Assembly: GCA_033961575.1 (NCBI GenBank)
Contig: CM066737.1
Span: 86,176,271-86,240,270 of the forward strand
DNA from: Aselliscus stoliczkanus
Taxonomy: Eukaryota > Chordata > Mammalia > Chiroptera > Hipposideridae
Reading direction: 5' to 3'
DNA: 64,000 nucleotides
The notes under the pieces are model-generated. The model worked only from the letters and a program-made list of their open reading frames with translations, was not told the origin of the DNA and searched no databases. This document shows positions 47,391-58,211 of the stretch, piece after piece; the first letter of the stretch is position 1, and every line of letters begins with the position of its first letter. The position numbers and the translations under genes are program-made.

Positions 47391-48235
47391 ATGGAAACAA
47401 ACACAATGAGGCAGCCAAATGGAGAGACAAAGAAACATTTCCCAAATAAAAGAACAGAAAAAAGCTCCCGAAAAACAACTAAAAAAATGGAGACAAGCAA
47501 TCTACCAGATGCAGAGTTCCAAACACTGGTTATAAGAATGCTCAGTGATTTCAGGAGAACTTTAACCAAAGAGACAGGAAACATAAAAATGGAGCCAGAA
47601 AACATAAAAAAGAACCAGTCAGAAGTAAAGAATACAATAACTGAAATGAATAATACATTAGAGGGAATCAACAGTCGATTACATGAAGCAGAAGATTAAA
47701 TCAGCCATTTAGAAGATAAAGTAGCAGAAAACACCCAAATAGAACAGCAAAAAGAATTCGCATCATGGGGGTACCAGAAGGAGAAGAGAGACAGCAAGGA
47801 ATTAAAAAATCTATTTGCAGAAATAATGATGGAAACTTCCCTAACCTGGTGAAGAAAAGAGATATACTAGCCCAGGAGGCACAGAGAGCACCAAATGAAA
47901 TGAACCCAAGGAGGCCCACACCAAAACCACATCATAATTAAAATTCCAGAAGTTAAAGATAAAGAATCTTAAAAACAGCAAAAGAAAAGCAGTTAGTTAC
48001 CTACAAGGGAGATCCTATAAGACTGTCAGCTGATTTCTCAACAGAAATTTCTCAGGCCAGAAGGGATTGGCAAAAAATATTCAAAGTGATGAAAAGCAAG
48101 GACCTACAACAAAGATTACTTTACCCAGCAAAGCTATCATTTAGAATCGAAGGACAAAGAGCTTCTCAGACAAGAAAAAGCTAAAGGAGTTCATTGACAC
48201 CAAACCAGAATTATAAGGAATGTTAGAGGGACTTC
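47391..48235 (+). pseudogene. L1 ORF1 protein relic in HAL1 copy 2
   Basis: ORF1 protein is the RNA-binding partner of L1 and acts in cytoplasmic ribonucleoprotein particles. From the ATG at 47391 the frame is open for 102 codons to 47699, including the conserved 'SNLPDAEFQTLVIRML' and a charged heptad-rich stretch that would form the coiled coil. Past that stop the frame is broken, but RRM and C-terminal words remain in changing frames ('IIIKIPEVKDKE', 'RRDWQKIFK', 'RLLYPAKL', 'EKAKGVH' for the usual KKKLKEF). The order and length fit a complete ORF1. It is a pseudogene, decayed by at least several frameshifts. Confidence 0.8.
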
Positions 48236-48461
48236 TTTAAGCCCCAAAAAACAAAACAAAAAAAAAACAAACAAAAACCCCAACTACAAAAAGATAAAAA
48301 ATATGAATAATAATATGACAATATCTACATAATTATCTGCATTTAGTTTCAATGTAAATGGATTAAATGCTCTGATCAAAAGTTAGGATGACTGAATAGA
48401 TAAGAAAACAAGACCCTTACATATGCTGCCTATAAGAGACTCACTTCAGACATTTTGATGG

Positions 48462-49147
48462 TTGTCAGATGGGAGGGGGTTTTGGGGGTAGGAGAAATTG
48501 AGAAGGGATTGCATAGTACAAATTGGTTGTTACAAAATATTCATGGGGATGTAGGGTATAGCATAAGGAATATAGTGAGTAATACTGTAATAACTATGGT
48601 GTCAGATGGTTGCTAGATTTATCAGGGTGATAGATGGGAGGGGGTTGGGGGGCTGGGTGAAAATGGTGAAGGGATTAAGAAGTACAAATTGGTAGTTACA
48701 AAAATTGTCATGGGGATGTAATGTAAAGTACAGGGGATATAGTCAATAATATGGTAATAACTCTGTATAGTGCTAGGTAGGTATTAGACTAGTTAGGGGG
48801 ATTGCTTCTTAAATTATATAAATGTCTAACCACTATGCTATACACCTGAAATTAGTACAAAATAACATTAAATGTCAACTGTAATTGAAAAATTGAAAAA
48901 GGGGAGGAAGTTGAAGGAGAATAAGAGGTTAAAATTTCCAGGTATAAAACAAATATTCATGGGGATGTGATGTACAGTGTAGGGAATATAGTCAATAATA
49001 TTGTGATAGTGTGGTACAGTGTCAGATGGTTGCTGGACTCATCATGGCGATCACTTCTTTAGCTATATAAATGTTGGATAAATATGGTGTATGCCTGAAA
49101 CTAATATAATATTGTATGTTAGCTATATTTTAATAAAAATCTTTTAA
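48462..49147 (+). repeat. repeated modules in the HAL1/L1 3'UTR
   Basis: Three diverged units start near 48462, 48627 and 48900. Each has a G-rich stretch ('gggagggggtt' or 'ggggaggaagtt'), 'aagtacaaattgg' or its variant, 'catggggatgt', 'atagtcaataat' and 'gcatagtac/gtacagtgt'. The third runs to the polyA end. They could be tandem copies or nested 3' ends. Confidence 0.7.
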
Positions 49148-49670
49148 AAAAGAAAACACGACCACACAACTTGCTCAAGAATGTTTATAGCAACATTTTT
49201 CATAACAGTTATTAGGTTGAAATAGTGCAAATACCATCAACTGAAGAATGGATAAACAAATGTGGTATGCCCATACAATGAAGTATTAATTGGCCATAAA
49301 AAAAGAATGAAGTACTGATACATGCTGCCACATAGATGAATCTTCAAAACATTATGCTAAATGAGTTAATCATGAAAGACCTCAGATTATATGATTATAT
49401 TTATATGAAATTTCCAGAATAATGAAATATATAGAGAAAGAAAATAGAGGAGTGGCTGCTTAGAGCTTGTGGGGAGTGGGGTGGGCATATAGCGAAGTGA
49501 TTTCTAAAGAGTATTAGATTTTTTTAGAGGTGATAAAAATGTTCTAAATTGACTGTGGTGATTGCTGCACTTATCTCTGGATGTACTAAAAAAACAATGA
49601 ATTGTACAGTCTCACTCTAAATAGGTAAAATGTATGGTATGTGAATTATATCTCAATAAAAAATAGGAAC

Positions 49671-50690
49671 TAAATAAACAATAGAGATGATCACAAACCC
49701 CAATTTTATTTCTTTGAAGATACAAAGAATGGCATTTTTTAAATGTTCATACAAGAGGAAGTATAAACAAACAATATTAGGAAAGAAATCCAGTCTTTAC
49801 TAAAATATATTTGAAATTTTATTATAGGACTAAAGTAAAAAGAATTAATATGAAAACTTACAAAAAATTGAATTTTTGATGAACAATAAAATTGTCTTAA
49901 GAGGAAATAGCAAAATATGGTGTACTCATAACTTTTCAATGAATAGGAAAATTTAGTCAAATATCCACAATTTGGCAAACAAAATCACCAGGAACAGACA
50001 TTTCAAAAGTGCATTTACAAATCCTTCAGGGAATAAATTAACCTTCCTCTTATATAAATTTTTTCAGAGACTAGAACAAGTGGTTGTGCTCATCTTTTCA
50101 TTATACAACACCCAAACTGAAAAAGGAAAATATACAAAAATTCATGTATGGGGATCCATAAAATTATTCCAGATAAAATATTAACACAACAAGATTGATT
50201 TATATGTACAGAAGCCCATGCTAGTGGAAAAGATAATTGAAAACAAAAAAGAGGTGGAAAATTAACATCTGTATATAAAATACAAGAAAATCTATAATCT
50301 ATGAACTTGCTGGATACAAGATTGATGTATAAAAACCAATAAGAATTTAAAATACCAGCAAAAACCAGTTAGAAAATATACTATTATTATTATTCCATGG
50401 ATAGTTTTATTATTAACTAGAAATCCCCCAAATAATAAATATCAGCTATCTGGCAATAAATATAATGATGTATGAATCAAATATTTATGAAGAAAATAAT
50501 GATACTTTTTAAAGTATATAAAAAATTAAATGGAATGTTTTATAATATTTTTTGATGAGATGAATCAATGTCATGCAATTCACCATATTCTCCATTAACT
50601 TGTGTTTACAATGCCATCACAATGAAAGTCACAATAGACATTGTCATAGGACCTGACCTGACAAACTAAATCTAGAGTTTATATGGACAA
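49671..50690. other. unassigned AT-rich sequence
   Basis: No gene recognised. Some stretches ('aaattattccagataaaat', 'gaacttgctggatacaagat') resemble very old L1 ORF2 text, but I would not call it. Confidence 0.4.
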
Positions 50691-50754
50691 GAAGTATATT
50701 AGGCAGAAATTTCCAGAGAAACAGAAACAGAGTCAATACCTGTTCATGGAGGCA

Positions 50755-50817
50755 GAGAGAGAGAGAAAAAAAGATAGAGATAGAGATAGAGATAGATAGA
50801 TAGGTAGGTAGATAGAT

Positions 50818-50865
<48 letters not shown>

Positions 50866-50866
50866 C
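50755..50866. repeat. (GATA)n with GAGA and GGTA variants
   Basis: Tetranucleotide run within the host repeat. It ends with at least eleven consecutive GATA units. The open frames of Y/L/S/I across it are artefacts. Confidence 0.95.
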
Positions 50867-51178
50867 ACTGATCTTAAAGAATTGGGTCAAGTGATTGTGG
50901 AGACTGGCAAATTCAAAATCTGCAGGGCATACCAACAGGCTAGAGACCCAGGGAAAAGATTACGCTGCAGTTTGAGTCCAAAGGAAGTCTGCTAGCAGAA
51001 TGCCCTTTTTTGGGGAGAGGTCATTTTCTATGAGGACCTTCAATTGATTGAATGAGGGCTACCCACATTATGGAGGGTAACCTGCTTTACTCAAAGTCTA
51101 GTGATTGGAATGTTAATGTCATCTAAAAAACATCTTTACAGAAATATCATGAGTACTGTTTGACCAAATATCTGTGTA

Positions 51179-51807
51179 CAATAGTTCCCCCTTATCTGTG
51201 GTTTTGCTTTCTATGGTTTCAGTTACCTGCTGTCAACCATGGTCCAAAATTATCAAATGGAAAATTCCAGAGGTACAGTCTTAAGTGGCATGCTGTTATG
51301 AGTAAGTTTTAAGTGGCATGCTGTTATGAATATAATGATGAAATCTCCAGCCCTCCTTGCTCTGAACTGCCAGGACATGAATCATCCCTTTGATCTGAGC
51401 CTCCAGGCTGCATACCCTACCCACCTGTCAGTCACTTAATAGCTGCCTCGATTACCAGATCATTGTTGTGGTATCTCAGTGCTTGGACTCAAGAGACACT
51501 TCTTTTACTTAATAATGGTCCCAAATGCAAGAGTAGTGATGCTGGCAATTCACATATGCCAAAGAGAAGCTGTAAAGTGCTTCCTTTAGGAGAAAAGGTG
51601 AAAGTTCTTGGCTTAGTTCATTTTATTATTATTATAGTTGCTGTTAATCTCTTACTGTGCCTAATTCATATATAAAAAAAAACTTTGTCATAGACATGTA
51701 TATATATGAAAAAACATAGCTTATATAGGATTTGGCATTAGTTCATGGTTTCAGGAATCTACTGGGGGTCTTATAACATATCCCCTGTGGATAAGGGGGG
51801 AGTACTA
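51179..51807 (+). mobile_element. Tigger-type (pogo) transposon, internally deleted
   Basis: The left end 'ttcccccttatctgtggttt' and right end 'ctgtggataaggggggagta' are inverted repeats, and TA flanks at 51177-51178 and 51808-51809. A piece of the transposase N-terminus remains near 51512-51620. It interrupts the older repeat. Confidence 0.8.
51512..51620 (+). pseudogene. Tigger transposase N-terminal remnant
   Basis: The peptide KSSDAGNSHMPKRS followed by KVLPLGEKVKVLGL matches the start of Tigger-family (CENP-B-related) transposases, just before the helix-turn-helix DNA-binding domain. About 36 codons remain. The catalytic region is absent and the frame runs into non-homologous text. No function is possible. 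Confidence 0.65.
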
Positions 51808-51840
51808 TACTGTGGCCTAGCCACATTGACCATCAAAAGT

Positions 51841-52573
51841 AGAAAATCAAAAATAGCCAAAAACTTTTGAAGAAGATATGAAGAATTGAAGAAGAAACAC
51901 AGAGTGTCAACTTATGCTACCTGATACAAACATTTAAAGTAAAACCATACTAATTAAACAGTGTGGTACTGCCACAACAAAGGTTTACATAAACAGAGAA
52001 TTGAACAGAATATATGGCCCAGAAACATGTGAATTTTAAAAAATGTTTGTGGTAACATTGCAAATTTGTAGAGAAAAGATGAACCTTTTAATAAATGATA
52101 TTCACATCATTGAAAATCCATATGGACAAAAAACCAGAAACCTATCTTGAAGCAAATAGAAAATAAATTCCTGTTTGAATCAAAACTTAAAGAAAGCAAT
52201 ATTTGAAAAAAAAAAGAATATAGATTTATGACATCAGAGTAGGGAAGGGCTTCTTAAATGTAACATTAAATTATAAAGTACAACAAAGTATAAAGAAAAG
52301 TCAAACAGATTATAGAACATTAATGTTGAAAATTTTCTGTAAAGCACACAATGGGCAAAGAAAAAAACTAAAAGGATAAATCTGGATGGCCAAGAAACTT
52401 ACAAAAGAAAGGCCAATCTCTCTATCATCAAGGAAATTCTTACACATAAGCAATAGGAACTATGCACATTGGAATCTTAATGTACCATTTTTTTTTATAA
52501 TAAAGTGGACATTACCTAAATGCCCATCTTAAAGAACATTGAGAAATAACTTATGGTACATTATCAAAAAATA
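51841..52573. other. unassigned sequence
   Basis: 51930-52420 resembles very diverged L1 ORF2 sense text in places ('gtggtactgccacaacaaag', 'tagagaaaagatgaac'). Nothing else. Confidence 0.4.
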
Positions 52574-52583
52574 ATACACAGCA

Positions 52584-52995
52584 GGGCTGGCCTAGTGGCA
52601 CGCTGGTTAAGAACTGGCTTGGTATGCCCACTCTGAGCAGCAGGGTCCCGGTTCAGATCCCACATATGAGGGCCAGTGACACTGCCCTCTACAGCTAAGG
52701 TGGTGAACAACAGCTCCACCTGGAGCAAGACTGCTGTGAGTCACTGGTGTAGCAATGGTGTAGGCTGCAGCCCCTGCTGCAGTGGACTGCCATAGGCTAC
52801 AGTGAGTGGCCGGCAGCCACTGTGAGTGGCCATCCAGAGGCTGGAGACCGATCTGCCTCATCTGGGAAGAGCGCAATGATGATACCAACATGGGCCAGTG
52901 AAGCAATGTCCTCCACAACTAGACAGAAGAACAAAAAAGAACAGCAACTTGTCTGTTCCCCTCCCCCAATTCCCCAATAAAATCTTAAAAAAAAA
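52584..52995 (+). mobile_element. tRNA-derived SINE, long form, sense
   Basis: The A box TGGCCTAGTGG (52588-52598), B box GGTTCAGATCC (52650-52660) and 'gacactgccctc' junction are the same as in the short form, but a further body of about 300 bp follows and ends 'ccccaataaaatcttaaaa'. The target-site duplication ATACACAGCA lies at 52574-52583 and 52996-53005. Confidence 0.95.
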
Positions 52996-53005
52996 ATACA
53001 CAGCA

Positions 53006-53925
53006 ACCAAACTGAATGCAATGTTTGTATGTATATTAACATGGGTAGGATCATAATTAATGTGAATTTAAGAACTAAACAGCAGTCACAAATAGGGTTT
53101 GTAAATTTAAAAATATATGAATTGAAGGAATGTGTGTGTGAGTGTCTGTGCATGTTACTCAGAATATATATGTAGTTAAATGTGGCAACATGAATGTAGA
53201 GGATTCATACAACTTTGGATAGCGATCTCTTCAGTGATTGGGAATGATCTGAAATGACATTCAGGAATTAGATCTTTGGAAGGACAGTCCAGCTCTAAGT
53301 GAAGTGAAAAGCAATTTTTTTTTTACCATATTAAATCAGCGTTTTCTTCTCTGAGTCTGTTAACATTTAGTGCAAGTGAGATCTAATGGGCTGTATAGTA
53401 GAGTGAACTTTCTTTCAAAGTGTGCTTGGTGAGGGATTGATATCAGATGATTGTTCCTTTAGAGACTGAGGAAGCTCCAACACAGGGGTTTTGTTGACGT
53501 ATGAATCTATTTTCTTGAAGAGCTAATTATTTGTAGTTATGGCAGTATAATTTATTGAAGTGTTAATTTGTGTTTGTTTTCCCCAATTACCCTACTTCCA
53601 CCACTTCAAGAATGGAATCAACATTTGCTCTTAATTACTTCAGGGGAGATTTGTATTTGGTTGAAAAGCTCATGTTTCCTGGAATTGACATATTTTTCTG
53701 TGTTTTTTGAAAAGCCCAAATACTTTGAAAGGATAGTGGTAGGTTATCTAGGGAGACAGAGGTGGAAGGGAAAAGCAGAAGAGCATTTGAGACTATCCAA
53801 AGAGGGGTAGATGTTCTTGAGGCTGGGAAGAGGGACATATTTGCATATAGAAGAAAACTTAGGAGATATGGCATATCTCCAGAGATAAAGCAAGATTTCA
53901 GAAACACTGGTTATGTAGGGCCTGC
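53006..53925. other. unassigned sequence
   Basis: No gene recognised. Opposing open frames at 53568-53907 overlap and are motif-free. Confidence 0.45.
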
Positions 53926-53929
53926 CTTT

Positions 53930-54262
53930 TGAGAGCTCACTTCCTGGTTCATAGATAGCCATCTTGCTCACATAGTGAAAGGGGAGAGGGAGAGCTCTCT
54001 TGGGTCTCTTTTTTTTATTTTTATTTTTTTGAGGGCAGTGTCACTGGCCCTCATGTGGGACCGAACCGGGGCCACTGTCTTCCCAGGCCAGCATTTAACC
54101 ACTGCGCCACTAGGCCGGCCCTTGGGTCTCTTTTATAAGGGCACTAATCCCATCATGAGGGCTCTACCTTCATGACCTAATCACCTCTCTAAGGCCCCAC
54201 CTCCTAATACCATCACATGGCTACTATCACATCACATAACTTTTTGGGGGGACATGTTTATT
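53930..54262. mobile_element. old LTR, probably MaLR class, split by a SINE
   Basis: 'cttcctggttcatagatagc' before the SINE and 'aagggcactaatcccatcat', 'ccccacctcctaataccatc' after it match the repeat at 14975-15345. Confidence 0.65.
54013..54120 (-). mobile_element. tRNA-derived SINE, short head-only form, antisense
   Basis: 'gagggcagtgtcactggccc' through 'ccactaggccggcc'. The exact 14-bp target-site duplication CTTGGGTCTCTTTT lies at 53999-54012 and 54121-54134. Confidence 0.95.
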
Positions 54263-54264
54263 CA

Positions 54265-54880
54265 GTCTACAGTAGTTGTATCCTCACTTTGTGCGACTTT
54301 CCCCATTTACTCCATTGTAGCCACATTGATGTTCTGTCAATTCTCGGAACATGCATATGCCAACCTCATTGTCACCTTCGGAACTTTGTAGTTGCTGGTA
54401 CCCCTGCCTACATTGTTCTTCATATAGACCTCCATATGGCTGGATTCTACTTATTTAGTTTCAGTTCAAGGATACCTTACTGGGAGAGACCTTTCCTGAT
54501 AATATTACCACTAATAGAATTATCCTCTTCCCCTGATCCATGCTGCTCAATAATGCATATTGTCTTTTATTAGATTTATGACATCACTATCTGTAACTTT
54601 GGATTAATGCACTCATTTATTCTTCCTTTATCCAAACTAGACAATGCATAATAAATTCCATGAGAACAGGGATCTTGTCTATATGGTTCATCACTCCATC
54701 CTTCCTACTCAACAAGACCACCATGCATGGCGGTGTATTTGTGTACTGCACAACACAAAGGTCACCATTGATACAGATGATAATATTAAGAGTGTCAATT
54801 GAACTTGGCAATGACTTGAACAAATGCTCACTTATTTCTTGAGTGCGTAGGACAATACTTGACATACAGTAATTAACTAA
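54265..54880 (+). mobile_element. L2 LINE fragment
   Basis: 'ccttactgggagagaccttt', 'ttccatgagaacagggatct' and 'acttgacatacagtaatt' are in L2 3'-end order. The 118-codon frame at 54217-54573 is part of it and not a gene. Confidence 0.65.
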
Positions 54881-55039
54881 AAAAAAGGAACACTTCTGAA
54901 AGTTTCAATTCATCCCAGTGGTCTGCCCTAGAGCAGAGTACAGATTCAAGGTAAGGGAGACTGCTTCTACCATTTCTTTTTTCTCCTATGCTACTGGGTA
55001 AATACCCCCTACAAAACCTTTCCATGGCAGGAATTTTTA

Positions 55040-55225
55040 AGCAAGATATAAAGGTGAAGGGGATTAAGAAGTATAAAGTGCCAGTTGTAAATTAGTCATA
55101 GGATATAAAGAATAGCATAGGGAATATAGTCAATAATATTGTAATAACTATGTATGGTGCCAGGTTGGGTACCTATCATGGTGATCACCTTGTAAGACAT
55201 ATAAATATCTAATCAACTAAAAAAT
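55040..55225 (+). mobile_element. L1/HAL1 3'UTR fragment
   Basis: 'gtgaaggggattaagaagta' to 'ggaatatagtcaataatatt' corresponds to one module of the 3'UTR at 48627-48860. Confidence 0.8.
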
Positions 55226-56565
55226 AAACTATAAAAAATTCTCAGGGTTTTATTGGTATGATAAGCTCCACACCTAACATTAAAGAAAAATTGGCAGAAT
55301 TTAGTTTTTCCAGCTTTACTCCATAGGTATTAGACCACATGCTGCCTCTTTATGAATTCCTTTTTTCCCAGCAAGGCTTCCTTTGAGGTTTATTTTTTAA
55401 CCAGCTTTCTTTCACCCATATGAATATGGACTCAATAGCAAGGAAGGTCAACATCCTCAGCACTAAATAGCTATGTATGAGCACCAGGCACTGGCATTGT
55501 ACATAACCACAATGATTTCACAACAGGACATGTATTTCTTTTTCCATGGGGCTTTCTAAACTAGTGATTTACAGCTCTGTTGGAAATATCACTCTTCTCG
55601 CAATGGGTTAACAACTACATTACTAACATATAATAGAAAGGTTTTAAAGGTCATGGTAGATTATTTTTCTGTCTAACAGCCTCAACTCTGGATGAAGAAT
55701 CAAAACAACTATCTTTTATTATCTTATAGGGGCCAGTGATCTGGCTCTGGCTATATGCAGTCTCATTCTAGAAATTTATCCTTTTTCCCTCTGGTTCATT
55801 TAATCCGTATCTCCCATTTATATTTTTCCCTAGTTCTATTGTACTTTACACTGCTCAACTCATTCTCCATTTTTTAAAAGTTCTTTTTATGAGAATTTGG
55901 TTGAGCTATGGCATTCAATAGACTTTGAAAATATTGTTTCAACACAAACATAAAAACCACATTATTCACAAATCAAACACATTACTCACAAATCAAATCT
56001 TGCGGATTTTTGTTGTTGTTCGTTTCTGAAGAGGGAACTTTTGATGAGAAAAACACTTGCCCTTTTAAAGCCTCACTCTTATGGATCTGGATTGCAAAAT
56101 ATAGGAAGCAGATGTTAATGTCTTTGGAAACAAGGATGCATTCATATATTTTAATTAAAATTTTATCTTATTGTGCCCTACAGAAAAGAAGATACATACT
56201 TCGTGGGATTGTCATCTCCATGATGTCTGAAACTTGTCTTGGCACTCTTACGAAGGAGGTGGACAGGTAGATGACTTCTTTTTAATATGTGATTTAAAGA
56301 TGAACCGCTTGCAAAAAATGTTCCTCAGCATTATTTCAAGGGTGAGGTGAGGTCTAACAAACTGTGAAACAGATTCTACCAAGTAGAAGGCAGGGTAGCA
56401 GTTACTCTGTCTGCACATGCTGGAGAGAGTTTATTATATATTTTGGAAAATCTAGAAGCCACTCACTCATTTTTAATAAAAGGTACAATGACAATATCCT
56501 GTTTCTTCAAATTTAGCTTCATTAAGTGCAGCCTAAATACTAATTATGTGCACTTGATGAAAAGC
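55226..56565. other. unassigned sequence
   Basis: No gene or repeat recognised. The 86-codon frame 56010-56270 has no motif. Confidence 0.45.
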
Positions 56566-56569
56566 TACT

Positions 56570-57060
56570 TTTCTAACAATTTATTATGAAAAATTTAAAA
56601 CATTCAACAAAGTTGAAATAATTTTATAGTGAACACTTATATACCCATCACTTACGTGCTGTAATTAACATTTCTCTGTACTTTATTACATATTCACCCT
56701 CTTATACATCTCTCTACCCTTTGATCAATCCCTCTCAATTTTTCATACATTTCAAAGTCAATTACAGATGTCCTTACACTTTCCCCCAAATACTACTTCA
56801 TTATCAAGTTGTAAGACTATTTTATATATCCTGGGTACCAGTGTTTGTCAAATACATATATTTCATCAATATTTTCTCCAGTCTGTGGTTTTCCCTTTCA
56901 TTTTTTGATGGTGTCTTTAAAAGCATAGAAATTAAAAATTTTGATGTAGTTTAATTTATCATTTTTTTTCTTTTATAGTTATTGAAATGCTATTTTTAAA
57001 ACCCTGTGATAAGATAAAATGGTTTTAATTATAGATTGAAAAGTAGATTGTATGGGTATG
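56570..57060 (-). mobile_element. old L1 fragments, antisense
   Basis: 'tttattatgaaaaatttaaa', 'acacttatatacccatcact' and then 'attttgatgtagtttaattt' are antisense phrases of older mammalian L1. Confidence 0.55.
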
Positions 57061-57585
57061 TTATTTGCCATGTTATGTAGAATTTGGGACTCTGGTAGCT
57101 TATGATTATTTTTGGTTTGTCCTATTGCATGTATATATTTTTGTAATACATAGAAACTATTTAACTTTTCAGGATTTATTATTTATCTACAACCTTTTTC
57201 CTTTCAATATTCTAAGGATTGGAGATATTTACTTTGTAAACTAGCACAGACCCTTGTTGGAGGAGTAGGGTAGATAGGAGAAAGAGGATAATATAAGGAA
57301 TAGCTCAGGCTATTCTCTATGGAGAAAGATGAGAAAGGGCAAATGGGTAAGAAAGATGGGGAACCACAAAGGAATGGTGAAGATATGAAAGAAGAGTAAA
57401 AAGGAAAGAGTATAATTATCAGAATGGGATTTGGGAAAGGGGATGTGTAGAAAATATTTTGGAAGCTTAGCTGCTTTCTATGTGCTGCCTCCATCTTTAA
57501 GACAAATCTATACGAGCTTTGGTGCTTTTGGGAGTTTGATTACTGTTTGCGTGTATCGTTATGCTGAGGTTATGATACGAGTATG
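57061..57585. other. unassigned sequence
   Basis: Purine-rich text at 57240-57440; the antisense 96-codon frame (57204-57494) reflects this composition. Confidence 0.45.
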
Positions 57586-57589
57586 TCTG

Positions 57590-58205
57590 ACAGCCTGAAT
57601 TTTCATGGAGTTTATTTCCCATATGTTGTCATCTGTGTATCTTACTGACACAACTCAAGCACCTTCTGCTTGTTTCTCATCACATCCAATCACCACAATC
57701 TTATCAATATAATGTATAATATTATCATAATGTTTTTGTGATATCCAGGTGATTACTCTCCTTATGGACTTTAATATTGTAGACATCAGGAGAGTTGGAT
57801 TATCACTCCAGTAAGGTAAAATTTAAGTGTACTTCTATTTCTGTCAGGTAAAATGAAACTGCCTCTTATCATCCTTGCTATTTGATGTGGAGACAAAAAA
57901 GTGTTTGCCGTATCAGAAGCTGTATATCAGGAGTTAGTGATGTTTTGGTTTGCTCCAGGAAGAAAAACAGCAAAAACATAAAACCCAGCAGCTTTGATTA
58001 GAATTACCCCTTTATTATTTTACAATAATCAAGGGTCATTGTCCATGATCTATTTGCCTTTTTCACAAGTCAAACAGATTACTTAAATCACCATTTGCCT
58101 GGTAATTGCAGTCTTTCCAAATTCCTCAGGTATCTGCTATTACTATTGTTTTGGTATTATTTTCAAGTGGAGGGGCAATTGCAGCAGCTTCCACTTGGCC
58201 CTTCC
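57590..58205 (-). pseudogene. decayed ERVL-type pol segment (reverse transcriptase part)
   Basis: Read on the minus strand, the text follows the reverse transcriptase region of ERVL-class endogenous retroviruses in order, including the area of the catalytic Y-x-D-D-type box at about 57695-57715, where the second aspartate codon is changed. Many stops and frameshifts break it. It is an ancient, dead relic with no coding frame of note. No LTR adjoins directly. The identification is from recalled family word order, so a protein-level search is needed for certainty. Confidence 0.55.
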
Positions 58206-58211
58206 TGTATA

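Larger units (their letters stand above)
45965..49147 (+). mobile_element. HAL1-type element, copy 2, near full length
   Basis: It starts 'gagttccagtcaagatggta', the L1 5' end, then has a 1.4-kb 5'UTR, an ORF1 relic (47391-48235), a short piece matching the ORF2 endonuclease start (about 48345-48450) and then 3'UTR, ending 'ctatattttaataaaaat'. The bulk of ORF2 is absent. Flanking duplication is weak (gaaaatatagcaacaca versus gaaaacacgaccacaca). Confidence 0.85.
44985..49670 (+). mobile_element. old L1 3' half, sense, split by HAL1 copy 2
   Basis: 44985-45964 is the L1 ORF2 C-terminal region ('atgctcaacatcatttgtca', 'cagaaattctactcctattt'). The text resumes at 49148 with 'caacttgctcaagaatgttt', 'tgaagaatggataaacaaat' and ends 'aattatatctcaataaaaaa'. 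Joined, it is one continuous 3' truncated-left L1. Confidence 0.85.
50690..51840 (+). mobile_element. old interspersed repeat, split by Tigger element
   Basis: 'tccagagaaacagaaacaga', a GATA run, 'agaattgggtcaagtgattg', 'cattatggagggtaacctgc' and, after the Tigger insert, 'ctgtggcctagccacattga' are in the fixed order of a common placental repeat whose family name I am not sure of. Confidence 0.6.

Noticed and set aside
50644..50935. Y/L/S/I-rich open frames
   Set aside because: They are translations of the GATA microsatellite.
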